Positions 7,351 to 16,205 are shown, numbered from the stretch's first letter. The stretch: 17,031 nt of DNA from M0027 sp021713415 (GCA_021713415.1 JAKJJQ010000055.1:1-17031); one strand, 5' to 3'. Program-made: numbers and translations. Notes: a model not told the origin generated them from the sequence alone.

Positions 7351-7386
7351 ATTAGGTTAATATCAAATAGGAGCCTGGTAAGTACT

Positions 7387-8055
7387 ATGTTAATCAATGG
7401 TAAATTAAATACTGCAACATTAATTGAACTTAAGCCTAATGCAGATATGTCAGAAGAATTAACTCAATTTTTAACCAATGGTGCTGACCTTGTTAAAGCA
7501 AATGAGCCAGATACAAAACTTTGGTTTGCACTTAAAAAAGATGATGAATTATTTGCAATTATCGATCTTTTCCCTGATGAAAAAGCACGTCAAGCTCATT
7601 TTGATGGTGATGTTGCTAATGCACTACATGAAAATGCTGAAAAACTAATTATTGATGGCTGGGATTATGGCGTATTAAAAAATGTTAACCATTTTGAGGT
7701 ACTCTCTAGCTGTATATCTGAAACACCAAACACTGCTACTGAAGCTACCTGTATTATTTTAATTGCTAATCCAGGACATGAACAAGAACTAGCTGACCTT
7801 CTAACTAATGCTGCCGAGTTAGTTGATCAGACTGAACCAAATACATTATTTTGGAGTGCTTTAAAATTAAATGATCAAATTTATGCTATCTATGATATTT
7901 TTGCTGATAACTCAGGTAGAGAAGCGCACTTTAATGGTCAAGTTGCTGCAGCTTTAAAAGAAAATGCAGATAACCTTATTCATGGTGGCTGGGAAAATGG
8001 GGTACTACCTAATATTTATAATTATAAAATCTTGGCTATGTCAGAAAATATGTAA
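7387..8055 (+). CDS. Tandem two-domain ABM-like (dimeric alpha-beta barrel) protein, putative quinol monooxygenase
   Basis: The 222-residue protein is an internal duplication. Residues 9-106 and 119-216 align without gaps at an offset of 110, with about 47 of 98 positions identical by hand count. Shared landmarks are LTN-A-LV (29-36/139-146), EP-T (40-43/150-153), W-ALK (46-50/156-160), AHF-G-VA-AL-ENA (70-84/180-194) and GW--GVL-N (91-99/201-209). Single ABM domains of about 100 residues normally dimerise into a barrel and often act as cofactor-free monooxygenases on quinols or polyketides; this fused pair could form the barrel within one chain. No signal peptide or membrane segment is seen. 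It is divergent from arsR-arsH, hinting at a shared redox or detoxification role. The substrate is unknown. Confidence 0.8.
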   Translation: MLINGKLNTATLIELKPNADMSEELTQFLTNGADLVKANEPDTKLWFALKKDDELFAIIDLFPDEKARQAHFDGDVANALHENAEKLIIDGWDYGVLKNVNHFEVLSSCISETPNTATEATCIILIANPGHEQELADLLTNAAELVDQTEPNTLFWSALKLNDQIYAIYDIFADNSGREAHFNGQVAAALKENADNLIHGGWENGVLPNIYNYKILAMSENM

Positions 8056-8090
8056 AAATTAATATATTAAGAATAAAGCAAACATTCAAA

Positions 8091-9137
8091 CTAATCAGCT
8101 ATCTTAACCTGCATTCCACTAGCTAATTTACTGCCACCAGCTGAGACGATTTGTTCACCTGCTTTTACCCCTGTTTGAATGATAATATTATTTTCACCTA
8201 CTTGCCTACCAAGCTTAACACTGATTTTACTAACTTTATTATCTTTTAGCGTAAATACATAGGGCTTTCCATCTTGATAAACAACAGCTTCTGCTGGAAC
8301 AATAATCACATTGTTTTCAGTTGAAGTAATTAATTCTACATTAACTAAATCACCGGGTAATAACTCTTCTTTTGAGTTTGCTAACTGGCCTCGAATTAAT
8401 AAACTATTAGATTCTTTTTGAATTATATTATCAATTGCAGTGACCTTACCTTTAAATATTGTATCTTGATAAGCATCTAACGTGACTTCAACAGTCTGAT
8501 CTAATTTAACTTGGCTTTGTAACTTACTTGGCAGTGCAAAGTTAACATAAATAGGCTTTAAATTTTGCAATGAAAATAATTCATCCGATGTATTAATATA
8601 TTGACCCAATTTTGGATGGACAACACCAAGCTTACCATCAAACGGTGCACGAATAATTTTATCATTTAACTCTGCTAAATAGACTTTTTTCTGTGCTAAA
8701 TCTTTATCATAAGTAGCTTGAGCTGTATCTAACTCTTCTTGTGAAACAGCTTTTTTATCATAAAGTGTCTGATTGCGTTGTAAGTTTGCTTTATCAAGCT
8801 TTGTTTGTGCCGCATTTGACTCTAAACTTGCAATTGTAGAATCAGGATCAATTTCAATTAAAACATCGCCCTTTTTAACATACTGACCTGAAGTAACATT
8901 AACTTTAGTAATTCTACCAGAAGCTGTTGCTTTTAAAATTACACCATTGATTGACTCAACATGGCCTAAAGCACTAATTTTATTTGTATAGTCAGATGAT
9001 TTAACTGTCATTACTGAGACTGTTGGAACTCTCATCTGTTTAGGGGCTGTTTGATTTTCTTTATATAACATCAAAGCGACAATCACAATAAATAAGATAA
9101 TTGCTATGACTAGTATAGATAGTAACTTCTTACTCAT
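8091..9137 (-). CDS. RND efflux periplasmic adaptor (membrane fusion protein)
   Basis: This HlyD/AcrA-family adaptor would link the inner-membrane RND pump to an outer-membrane channel. The 348-residue protein begins with one membrane anchor (about residues 5-25) and has no lipobox cysteine, so it is probably held by a helix rather than lipid. Next come the first lipoyl half-motif (ATASGRITKVNVTSGQYVKKGDVL), a short alpha-hairpin (about 100-155), the second half (IRAPFDGKLGVVHPKLGQYI), then the beta-barrel and membrane-proximal domains (VPAEAVVYQDGKPYVF). It starts 3 bp after the pump stop codon, with an AAGGA inside the pump's last codons. The order pump then adaptor is the reverse of acrAB. 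Confidence 0.93.
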   Translation of the reverse strand: MSKKLLSILVIAIILFIVIVALMLYKENQTAPKQMRVPTVSVMTVKSSDYTNKISALGHVESINGVILKATASGRITKVNVTSGQYVKKGDVLIEIDPDSTIASLESNAAQTKLDKANLQRNQTLYDKKAVSQEELDTAQATYDKDLAQKKVYLAELNDKIIRAPFDGKLGVVHPKLGQYINTSDELFSLQNLKPIYVNFALPSKLQSQVKLDQTVEVTLDAYQDTIFKGKVTAIDNIIQKESNSLLIRGQLANSKEELLPGDLVNVELITSTENNVIIVPAEAVVYQDGKPYVFTLKDNKVSKISVKLGRQVGENNIIIQTGVKAGEQIVSAGGSKLASGMQVKIAD

Positions 9138-9140
9138 TAC

Positions 9141-12100
9141 TTATAATTCCTTATCTTTTTTTAATTTGGTAAATGATAGATTTTTAACAATACTATAAAC
9201 CGTTGGCAAAATGATTAAGGTAAAAAACGTACCAAATAACATACCTGCAGCAATTACCATACCCAGCTGATTCCTTGAATTAGCACCAGCACCTGATGCT
9301 AATAATAATGGCACACTACCAAAAACCATTGCTAAAGTTGTCATTAATACTGGCTTTAAGCGAATACTTGCAGCTTCAATAATTGCTTCATTAACGCTTG
9401 ATTGATTCGTTCTTTGATATTGCTTAGCAAAATCAACTAATAATATACCATGTTTAGTAATTAAACCAATCAACGTAATTAAACCAATTTCCGTATAGAT
9501 ATTTAATGAATAACCACTAAAATAGAGTGCTAATAATGCACTTGTAATCGCTAATGGTACAGTAAACATAATAATTAAAGGATCTTTCAAACTTTCATAT
9601 TGTGCAGCTAGTACTAAAAAGATAACCAAAAGTGCTGCAACAAATAATAAAGCAATACTGCCTTGTGTTTCGACAAATGAGCGGGTCTCTCCTGCAATAT
9701 CATATTCCATATTATCTTGTTTATACTGATCAAATAAGCCCTCAAAATAAGTTAATGCTTGCTCAGTACTATAGCCTGAAGCTAATTGTGCCGAAATTGT
9801 TGCTGAACGCTGGCCTTGAAAATGCCCCCAAGATGACGAAGTAATTTTATTTTCAAGTGTGACAACTGTTGATAATGGAATGACCTCACCAGAAGATGTT
9901 TTCACCGTTAATAAATTAATAATGTTCTGATTCGCTCTCTGCTGATCATTCACCTGTGGAATAATATAATAAGCATAGCCATCTAATACAAACTCATCAC
10001 TTTGTGGTTCACCAAATGCAACACTCAATGTTTGCGCTATATCATTCATTGATATGCCAAGATAATTAGCCTTTAACTTATTAATTGTAACGACAGTCAT
10101 TGGCTGATCAATATGCAAATCAACCTGAGTATTCATAATACCAGGATTATCTCGAGCTTCTTGCATCATTTTACTGACTGTTTCACTTAATTGATTATAA
10201 CTACCCATTGTTTTAACTACAAATTGGAAGTTAAATGTCCCCTTTGAAATTGGTAATGCTGCTGGTGAGTTCAACATAACATTAACACCTGGGATACCGC
10301 TGATTTTAGGATTTAGACTTTGAATTAACTGATTAGCAGATAAATCACGTTCTGACCAATCTAATAGTTTAATTATAATTAAAGATGAATACTGCCCCAT
10401 TGGAAAGCCATTGATGACACTACTGTTATCAATTTGAGGATAGTCTTTAAATATTGGTGCTAATCGATCGGTATACTTTTGAGTATATTTTAAAGATGCC
10501 GAACTTGGACCTTGTGCCATACCGATAATTGCACCTTGATCCTCACTTGGCGCAAGCTCACTTTTACCAGATAAAAAGCTTACTGCTAAGATCCCTAATG
10601 TTAGAATCAAGAGAATTAAAAATAATATTGTTTTTCTAAAGTCAATTATCTCTTTTAATAATGCTTTATATTTAATACTGACAAGATCAAAAAAGTGTTC
10701 AATTTTTTGAGTTAATTTACTCTCTTTTTTTGTAATGATTTTAGAGCATAGCATTGGTGTAAAAAATAAAGCAATAAAACCTGAGATTAATACAGCGCCT
10801 GCCAAAGTAAATGCAAACTCTTTAAATAAAGCACCTGTAATGCCTGTATTTAAACCGATTGGAGCAAATACTGCTAATAAAGTAATTGTAATACCAATAA
10901 CTGCAATAACTAACTCTTTAACACCAATTACAGAAGCAAAAGTAATTTCTTTACCCATTAATACATGTCGATGAATATTTTCCATTACAACAATTGCATC
11001 ATCCACAACCAAACCAATTGCTAAAACAAAGGCTAATAATGTTAGTAAATTAATACTAAAACCTAAGAAATACATAATAAGTATTGCACCGGCTAATGAT
11101 AGTGGAATGGTTGTTAATGGAATAATTGACAATCTAAATGAACCCAAGAACATAACAATAATCAGCATAACAACAATAATAGTAATGACTAATGTTTCAG
11201 TAATCTCTTTTAATGATGCATTAATATAAGTTGAACTATCTCTTATTACTTGAACTTTTAGATCACTTGGAAGTTGAATTTTTGCCAATGCTTCTTTCAC
11301 TAATGCAGCAGAAGTAATTGGATTGGCATCACTTTTATAAGTAATAGCTAAGCCAACTGATGAAATACCATTGGTATACATCGAGGTAGTTGTATCAGAA
11401 GCACCTAGTTTTACATCACTAATATCTTGTAATCGAATAACAGTATTGCCTACCTTTTTAATAACTAAATTCTGAAAATCTTCAGCTGAATGACTATCTG
11501 TTTTTGCATCAATAATTAATACTTGTGAGTTTCTATCAATATCACCTGGAGTTGCCTGAACATTTTCAGTACTTAATGCATTGGCCACATCAACTGCAGT
11601 AATACCATAAGCACGCATCTTATAGACATTTAACCAGACGCGCATCGCATAAGTTCGATTACCCATAATTTGAATTTCGCCAACACCATTTATATTAGAT
11701 AATACAGGCTCTAAATCCCTCATTAAATAGTCTGTAATCGCACCAGCTGATAACTTTTGACTACTATAACTTAACATTAAATCTGGAATACTACTGGCAT
11801 CTGCTTCTTTAATAATTGGATCATTTACACCACTTGGTAGCTGTGATTTAACACTTGAAAGTGATGTTTCAATTTGTGTAACTGCTGTATTTTCATCTGC
11901 ATTAACATTGAGTGTAATGACTATGGCACTAACACCAGAAGAGCTTGATGAAGTCATATAATCTACCCCATCAATACCTTGTAATGCCGTTTCAATTGGT
12001 GTTGTTACCATTGCCTCCATTGTATCAGCATTTGCACCTGGATATGTAGTACGAATCATAATCGTACTACCACTAATATTTGGATACTGCCTTAGCTCTA

Positions 12101-12188
12101 TCTTTTCATATGCAAAAATGCCTGCTAATAATAATAAAAGAAAAATAGAACAGGTAAAAATTGGTCGTTTAATAAAAAATTCTGTCAT
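9141..12188 (-). CDS. RND-family multidrug efflux pump, HAE1 type
   Basis: This is the proton-driven inner-membrane pump of a tripartite efflux system. The 1015 residues match the usual AcrB/MdtC-like length. The start MTEFFIKRPIFTCSIFL is typical. TM4 carries the proton-relay pair D396-D397 (AIGLVVDDAIVVMENI), equivalent to AcrB D407-D408, and the TM10 lysine is present in GLITKHGILLVDFAKQ. Two large periplasmic loops follow TM1 and TM7. The substrate cannot be read; HAE1 pumps export drugs, dyes or fatty acids. It is first in a two-gene operon with its adaptor; no TolC-like channel is nearby, so an unlinked one must serve. AAGGA is only 2 nt from the ATG, closer than ideal. Confidence 0.95.
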   Translation of the reverse strand: MTEFFIKRPIFTCSIFLLLLLAGIFAYEKIELRQYPNISGSTIMIRTTYPGANADTMEAMVTTPIETALQGIDGVDYMTSSSSSGVSAIVITLNVNADENTAVTQIETSLSSVKSQLPSGVNDPIIKEADASSIPDLMLSYSSQKLSAGAITDYLMRDLEPVLSNINGVGEIQIMGNRTYAMRVWLNVYKMRAYGITAVDVANALSTENVQATPGDIDRNSQVLIIDAKTDSHSAEDFQNLVIKKVGNTVIRLQDISDVKLGASDTTTSMYTNGISSVGLAITYKSDANPITSAALVKEALAKIQLPSDLKVQVIRDSSTYINASLKEITETLVITIIVVMLIIVMFLGSFRLSIIPLTTIPLSLAGAILIMYFLGFSINLLTLLAFVLAIGLVVDDAIVVMENIHRHVLMGKEITFASVIGVKELVIAVIGITITLLAVFAPIGLNTGITGALFKEFAFTLAGAVLISGFIALFFTPMLCSKIITKKESKLTQKIEHFFDLVSIKYKALLKEIIDFRKTILFLILLILTLGILAVSFLSGKSELAPSEDQGAIIGMAQGPSSASLKYTQKYTDRLAPIFKDYPQIDNSSVINGFPMGQYSSLIIIKLLDWSERDLSANQLIQSLNPKISGIPGVNVMLNSPAALPISKGTFNFQFVVKTMGSYNQLSETVSKMMQEARDNPGIMNTQVDLHIDQPMTVVTINKLKANYLGISMNDIAQTLSVAFGEPQSDEFVLDGYAYYIIPQVNDQQRANQNIINLLTVKTSSGEVIPLSTVVTLENKITSSSWGHFQGQRSATISAQLASGYSTEQALTYFEGLFDQYKQDNMEYDIAGETRSFVETQGSIALLFVAALLVIFLVLAAQYESLKDPLIIMFTVPLAITSALLALYFSGYSLNIYTEIGLITLIGLITKHGILLVDFAKQYQRTNQSSVNEAIIEAASIRLKPVLMTTLAMVFGSVPLLLASGAGANSRNQLGMVIAAGMLFGTFFTLIILPTVYSIVKNLSFTKLKKDKEL

Positions 12189-12311
12189 AGTCCTTATTCA
12201 TTCAAATAAAATACTTTTCACCAAAAAGTAATTTACCATGAGCAATGCTATGAAGCTATAGTGTATATTTATTTATCAAAAATCAGAATTTTATGATGAT
12301 ACTTATTGTTA

Positions 12312-13049
12312 TTAAGAATGAACTTTTAATTCAGAGGCTGCTTTTGCATCGACATACCATACTAAATGACCATTAATAGGTTTAACATTTGCAGCTGGAT
12401 AAATAAGCGACGTTTCACTACCTGAGAAAACTGTCTTTAACATTTCTGCTTTAGATGCCCCTGTAACAATGAAAGTAACCTGTTTAGCATAATTAAGTAC
12501 TGGCAGCGTCAAAGTAACACGCAGCTTACCTGTTTGTGGATGATTGGCTACTGTAACCCAATTTTGATCAGAAGATATAAAATACTCAGGAAATAGTGAT
12601 GCTGTATGTCCATCATCACCCATGCCTAACCAAATTAAATCAAATACAGGAATATTGTGATCATAATGGTTAATATGTGATTTTATCTCATGAATATATT
12701 CGATTGCAGCCTGTGGTGGTGGTAACTCACCTTTTACCCTATGAATTTGATCTTCTGCTATATCAAGATGTGATAATAATAGTTTTTTTGCTTGGCCATA
12801 ATTACTTTCAGAACTATCCTCAGGGACACAACGCTCATCTACCCACCAAAAATGAATTTTTTCCCAATTAATTTTTTCTAGGTTAGCGGGTTCTGCTAAA
12901 GCTTTAAAAATTTCCTTTGGTGTACTTCCACCTGATAGCGCCCAGTGAATAACTTCTTTAGTATCATCTAAAGTTAACTTAACTAAGTCATCAACTGTTT
13001 GTTGAATTAATCTATGCGTTGTCTCAAAGATTTTAAGTGATTTTTCCAT
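12312..13049 (-). CDS. pgl: 6-phosphogluconolactonase
   Basis: Pgl hydrolyses 6-phosphogluconolactone to 6-phosphogluconate, the second oxidative pentose phosphate step, in the cytoplasm. The 245-residue protein has the DevB/SOL-type motifs ALSGGSTP (37-44), WWVDERCVPEDSSESNYG (68-85) and WLGMGDDGHTASLFP (140-154), the last with the catalytic Asp/His. It follows zwf by 27 bp, the usual pairing with its substrate-producing enzyme. AAGGA lies 8 nt before the ATG. The 123-bp gap after it separates it from the RND operon, which likely has its own promoter. Confidence 0.95.
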   Translation of the reverse strand: MEKSLKIFETTHRLIQQTVDDLVKLTLDDTKEVIHWALSGGSTPKEIFKALAEPANLEKINWEKIHFWWVDERCVPEDSSESNYGQAKKLLLSHLDIAEDQIHRVKGELPPPQAAIEYIHEIKSHINHYDHNIPVFDLIWLGMGDDGHTASLFPEYFISSDQNWVTVANHPQTGKLRVTLTLPVLNYAKQVTFIVTGASKAEMLKTVFSGSETSLIYPAANVKPINGHLVWYVDAKAASELKVHS

Positions 13050-13076
13050 TTTAGTTTTCCTTTATTTTAAATAGAG

Positions 13077-14603
13077 TTATTCAATATCACATACATTACT
13101 ATCATCAAGGTTTGTGCATGCTCTACGCCATTTATGACCAAGTTCTTTTAGCATTGCCTCAGCTTCTTTCGGCCCCCACTTTCCAGCTTCATATAAGTAA
13201 GGTTTAGTTGATGGCTGTCCATGAAAATATTCAATAATTGGATCCATAATTTTCCAACATGCTTCAACTGCATCATTTCGTGCAAATAATGTACTATCTC
13301 CATATAAACAATCTAAAACTAAACGTTCATAAGCCGGTGGTATACTACTTTTTGAAAAATCGCGATATAAAAAGTTCATATCAACTTCATGTGTGTGAAA
13401 ACCTACACCTGGCTCTTTTGCCGCAAATGTAAGTTTAATACCTTCATTGGGTTGTATACGAATGACCAGTCGATTTTTATAACTATCTTCTTTTTGAATT
13501 TTAGAAAAAAATGGATGGGACGTTGATTTAAAATTAACAACAACTTCAGATACACGTCGAGTCATTGCTTTACCCGTCATTACATAAAATGGGATTGAGT
13601 TCCAACGCCAATTATCAATATAAAAACGAATTGCTGCAAATGTTTCAGTATTTGAGTCTGCCGCAACACCTTCTTCATCCAGATAGCTGTGTACTTTTTT
13701 ACCATCTTTATAACCATTCGTATACTGACCAACGACAACATTTTTTGTAATATCATCAACACTTTGATATTCTCTTACTGATTGAAATACTTTAAGTATT
13801 TCGTTACGAATACCAACAGCATCCATTTTAGCAGGTGGCTCCATTGCAACTAAGCCTAGTAATTGTAATAAATGATTTTGAATCATATCTCGCATAGCAC
13901 CACTTTGATCATAATAACCACCACGGTCATCAATACCATTTTTCTCTGCAGCATATATTTGAATATTATCAATATATTCTGAACGCCATAATGGTTCAAA
14001 AATTGAATTAGCAAAACGAAAAACCAATAAATTTTGCACCGTTTCTTTGCCTAAATAGTGATCAATGCGATAAATCTGAGTTTCATCATAAAATTCAAGT
14101 AAATAATGATTTAATTCAGCAGCTGATTTTTCATCATGACCAAAAGGTTTTTCAACAATTAGGCGCTTAAATCCATCATTTTGATTATTTAAGTCAAGGT
14201 CAGCTAAAGTTTTTGGGATAAGTGAATATAATTTTGGTGGCGTGGCTAAGTAAAATAATATGTTATTTTCTTTTAAATGGTATTGTTCTTTTAAAGTTTT
14301 AAGACGTTCTTTTAATATAGTATAATTCTCTGGATTACCCGTATCGAGAGATTGATAATGAATTCTTTCTATAAATTTTTTAATCTTATTTTCTTGATCT
14401 GGATATGATTTTATTAACCATTGATAAGCAAATTCTTGGTACGTTTGATCATCATACTTTGTTCTTGAAACACCAAGTATGCATTGATCATCTGGTAAAA
14501 ATCCTTGGGAATATAGACTAAAAATTGCAGGCATTAATTTATGAGAAGTTAAATCTCCAGATGCACCAAAAATAGTAATTATATGGCCTTTGACTTGTTT
14601 CAT
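13077..14603 (-). CDS. zwf: Glucose-6-phosphate 1-dehydrogenase
   Basis: Zwf oxidises glucose 6-phosphate to 6-phosphogluconolactone and makes NADPH. The 508-residue protein is full length. It shows the dinucleotide loop FGASGDLT (12-19), EKPFGHD (151-157) and the active-site signature RIDHYLGKE (179-187), then NIQIYAAEKNGIDDRGGYYD and GAMRDMIQNHLLQLL. NADPH from this enzyme could feed the ArsH-type reductase in this window, though that link is only inferred. It heads the zwf-pgl operon. The closest purine-rich element (AAGGA) is about 12 nt from the ATG, farther than usual. Confidence 0.97.
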   Translation of the reverse strand: MKQVKGHIITIFGASGDLTSHKLMPAIFSLYSQGFLPDDQCILGVSRTKYDDQTYQEFAYQWLIKSYPDQENKIKKFIERIHYQSLDTGNPENYTILKERLKTLKEQYHLKENNILFYLATPPKLYSLIPKTLADLDLNNQNDGFKRLIVEKPFGHDEKSAAELNHYLLEFYDETQIYRIDHYLGKETVQNLLVFRFANSIFEPLWRSEYIDNIQIYAAEKNGIDDRGGYYDQSGAMRDMIQNHLLQLLGLVAMEPPAKMDAVGIRNEILKVFQSVREYQSVDDITKNVVVGQYTNGYKDGKKVHSYLDEEGVAADSNTETFAAIRFYIDNWRWNSIPFYVMTGKAMTRRVSEVVVNFKSTSHPFFSKIQKEDSYKNRLVIRIQPNEGIKLTFAAKEPGVGFHTHEVDMNFLYRDFSKSSIPPAYERLVLDCLYGDSTLFARNDAVEACWKIMDPIIEYFHGQPSTKPYLYEAGKWGPKEAEAMLKELGHKWRRACTNLDDSNVCDIE

Positions 14604-14637
14604 TGGCTATTTGAATCCTTTTAATACTAATGCTAGC

Positions 14638-14656
14638 TATTTTCTACTAGAAAATA
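14638..14656. promoter_or_regulatory. 19-bp palindrome upstream of zwf (candidate operator)
   Basis: TATTTTCTA-C-TAGAAAATA is a perfect 9-1-9 inverted repeat 34 bp before the zwf ATG. It overlaps the -10 of the candidate promoter below, a position expected for a repressor site. It does not resemble the HexR site of other gammaproteobacteria that I know of. Confidence 0.45.
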
Positions 14657-14667
14657 ATCCTATTCAA
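14639..14667 (-). promoter_or_regulatory. Weak predicted promoter of zwf-pgl
   Basis: On the minus strand TTGAAT (14662-14667), a 17-nt spacer and GAAAAT (14639-14644) give a weak match, four of six bases in each box. It is the best-placed pair found, and its -10 falls in the palindrome. Confidence 0.25.
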
Positions 14668-14793
14668 GCTTTATTGGAGCATAATTATTGCTAATTATTT
14701 TTTACTATTTTAATTTTTCAGTTAATTAACCACACATAGTATATTATATTAAATTTATCTATACTTTTGAAATAAAAAATAACAACTTAATAA

Positions 14794-14821
14794 TTGATTA
14801 TTGCGCATTTAATTATATAAT
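14794..14821 (+). promoter_or_regulatory. Predicted promoter of the basic accessory protein gene
   Basis: TTGATT (14794-14799), a 16-nt spacer and a perfect TATAAT (14816-14821) lie 36 bp before the ATG at 14858. They give a leader of about 30 nt with no obvious Shine-Dalgarno. The surrounding 254-bp zwf-facing gap is otherwise plain AT-rich sequence. Confidence 0.5.
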
Positions 14822-14857
14822 ATTTTATTATAAACTTATAAAAATTTATTGATTATT

Positions 14858-15637
14858 ATGCCTAGAATAAAAAGACCCAATTTTACAGCTGAACAAAAAA
14901 GGTTATTTAAAACAAAGCTAGAAGATTATAATGGCCAAGGTCTTACACATAATTGCCATCGTATCTCTTATGCTCGTATTCGCGATAAAATTTTTGAATT
15001 TGTTGATGATGAAATAAGTGAAGATTATTTATTAAATAAATTTATCCAAAACCAGTTATACCCAAGAGGCATTTCGCTTAAGAAAAAAGAACACATTATT
15101 AATTTGATTAATAATGTATTAGATGAAAAGCCAAAAGCAATTAATAATCTAATTAGAGAGCTAAATTCATCAGATCAAAATTTGCGACCAGGGGCTGCAA
15201 AACCAAATATGTCTATTAAACAAAAAGATGACTATCATGTTACTGAAAATAAACGAAAGCGTCATGAATCCTCCCAAACAAGTAATAAAAAATCAAAGAT
15301 ACTAGGCTCCAACAATACTACTTATTCTTTTACGCCAGATAGTAAAAGGGTTATGGCGCATGCAACACCATCTAAAGATAGACTACCATTAACCGGTGAT
15401 GAACAATTCTTAAAAACATCTAGTATTGATAATAATGGAAAGCCTTTTAATAGCATACCTGTTGAATTATTTACTCCTGAATCAAACAAACTTCTAAAAC
15501 GAATTAAAAAAGAGCCTATATCTCCTTATAAACCACCTAAGCAAAGTTTAATAGAACCTTCAAGTATATTTCATGACCAAGAAAACAAAGAAAATATTTA
15601 CACATTAAGGTCTGGGAAAATCATAAATAAGTTTTAA
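14858..15637 (+). CDS. Unrecognised basic protein with eukaryotic nuclear-protein-like motifs (candidate effector)
   Basis: I do not recognise the family. The 259-residue protein has a likely helical first part (about 10-105, with RISYARIRDKIFEFVDDEIS and HIINLINNVLDEKPKAINNL). The low-complexity polar tail after it is rich in Lys, Ser, Asn and Pro. The tail contains basic clusters K132-R-K-R135 and K144-K-S-K147, like a mono- or bipartite nuclear localisation signal. It also has I216-K-K-E-P-I-S-P223, which fits the phosphorylation-dependent sumoylation pattern psi-K-x-E-x-x-S-P, a KEN box at 244-246 and TP sites at 159, 170 and 206. No signal peptide or membrane helix is present. A TTG at 14849 would add three residues; the ATG at 14858 is preferred. 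The gene stands alone, divergent from zwf. An effector acting in a host nucleus is inference; a bacterial DNA- or RNA-binding protein is the alternative. Confidence 0.75.
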   Translation: MPRIKRPNFTAEQKRLFKTKLEDYNGQGLTHNCHRISYARIRDKIFEFVDDEISEDYLLNKFIQNQLYPRGISLKKKEHIINLINNVLDEKPKAINNLIRELNSSDQNLRPGAAKPNMSIKQKDDYHVTENKRKRHESSQTSNKKSKILGSNNTTYSFTPDSKRVMAHATPSKDRLPLTGDEQFLKTSSIDNNGKPFNSIPVELFTPESNKLLKRIKKEPISPYKPPKQSLIEPSSIFHDQENKENIYTLRSGKIINKF

Positions 15638-15673
15638 ATGATTATTTTGAAATATTTATATTGAATAAATTAG

Positions 15674-16066
15674 TTAAGCTAAATTCTTATTTTTATAAAT
15701 AAAATGAAACAAAGTCAAAGAAAATAAAATCATTAATGTATTATATATCATCCAAAATACTACGGAGCTAAAATTATAATCCCATTGATAATCTAACAAT
15801 AAATAATAAAAATTAAGTACAATTGAAATAATACCAACACTATAAATCACTAGTTTATCAAAAAGGTTTATTCTTAATGCTCGAAACAAGAAAAAAATAT
15901 AAATACAATACGTTTGCTCTACAACATTAAATAGTAGCATGCCTGTTTCAACTAGATCATGTGGATTGGCTATATAATATAGGATATTACTATAAAGTGC
16001 ATAAGTATTAAAAACTGCCATAATTATGGCAAAACAGATCAAAAATTTTTTCTGAACAATTGTCAT
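15674..16066 (-). CDS. Small four-helix membrane protein, function unknown
   Basis: The 130-residue protein is strongly hydrophobic, with four likely membrane helices at about residues 7-28, 42-64, 72-94 and 99-122 and a short basic C-terminus (YKNKNLA). No family motif is recognised. A TTG at 16084 would extend it by six residues; I chose the ATG at 16066, although its ribosome site (GGGA, about 10 nt away) is weak. It converges on the preceding basic-protein gene with 36 bp between stops. It lies downstream of the lysine-rich gene, with a 139-bp gap that suggests its own promoter. Confidence 0.65.
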   Translation of the reverse strand: MTIVQKKFLICFAIIMAVFNTYALYSNILYYIANPHDLVETGMLLFNVVEQTYCIYIFFLFRALRINLFDKLVIYSVGIISIVLNFYYLLLDYQWDYNFSSVVFWMIYNTLMILFSLTLFHFIYKNKNLA

Positions 16067-16139
16067 ATTTGCTATATCCCACAACCAATTAAGTTTAATT
16101 AATCCATATAATTGTATAAATAAATCTTAATTATAAATA

Positions 16140-16184
16140 ATAATATACTTAATGTCATTCAATTTATTATTTCATAATATACTT
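16140..16184. repeat. Two direct copies of an 11-mer upstream of the membrane-protein gene
   Basis: ATAATATACTT occurs at 16140-16150 and 16174-16184, 34 bp apart start to start, in the gap before the ATG at 16066. It could be a paired regulator site or chance in AT-rich DNA. Confidence 0.3.
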
Positions 16185-16205
16185 GACAGGATATCAATTG
16201 ATTAA

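Noticed and set aside
8059..8070. TTAATATATTAA palindrome between the convergent ABM-like and adaptor genes
   Set aside because: It is a 12-bp AT-only palindrome with no loop or T-run, expected by chance at this composition.
9632..10974. Short plus-strand frames inside the RND pump gene
   Set aside because: They are antisense shadows of a long conserved coding region.
12677..13762. Short frames on either strand inside pgl and zwf
   Set aside because: They overlap conserved motifs of both enzymes in other frames and show no protein-like features.
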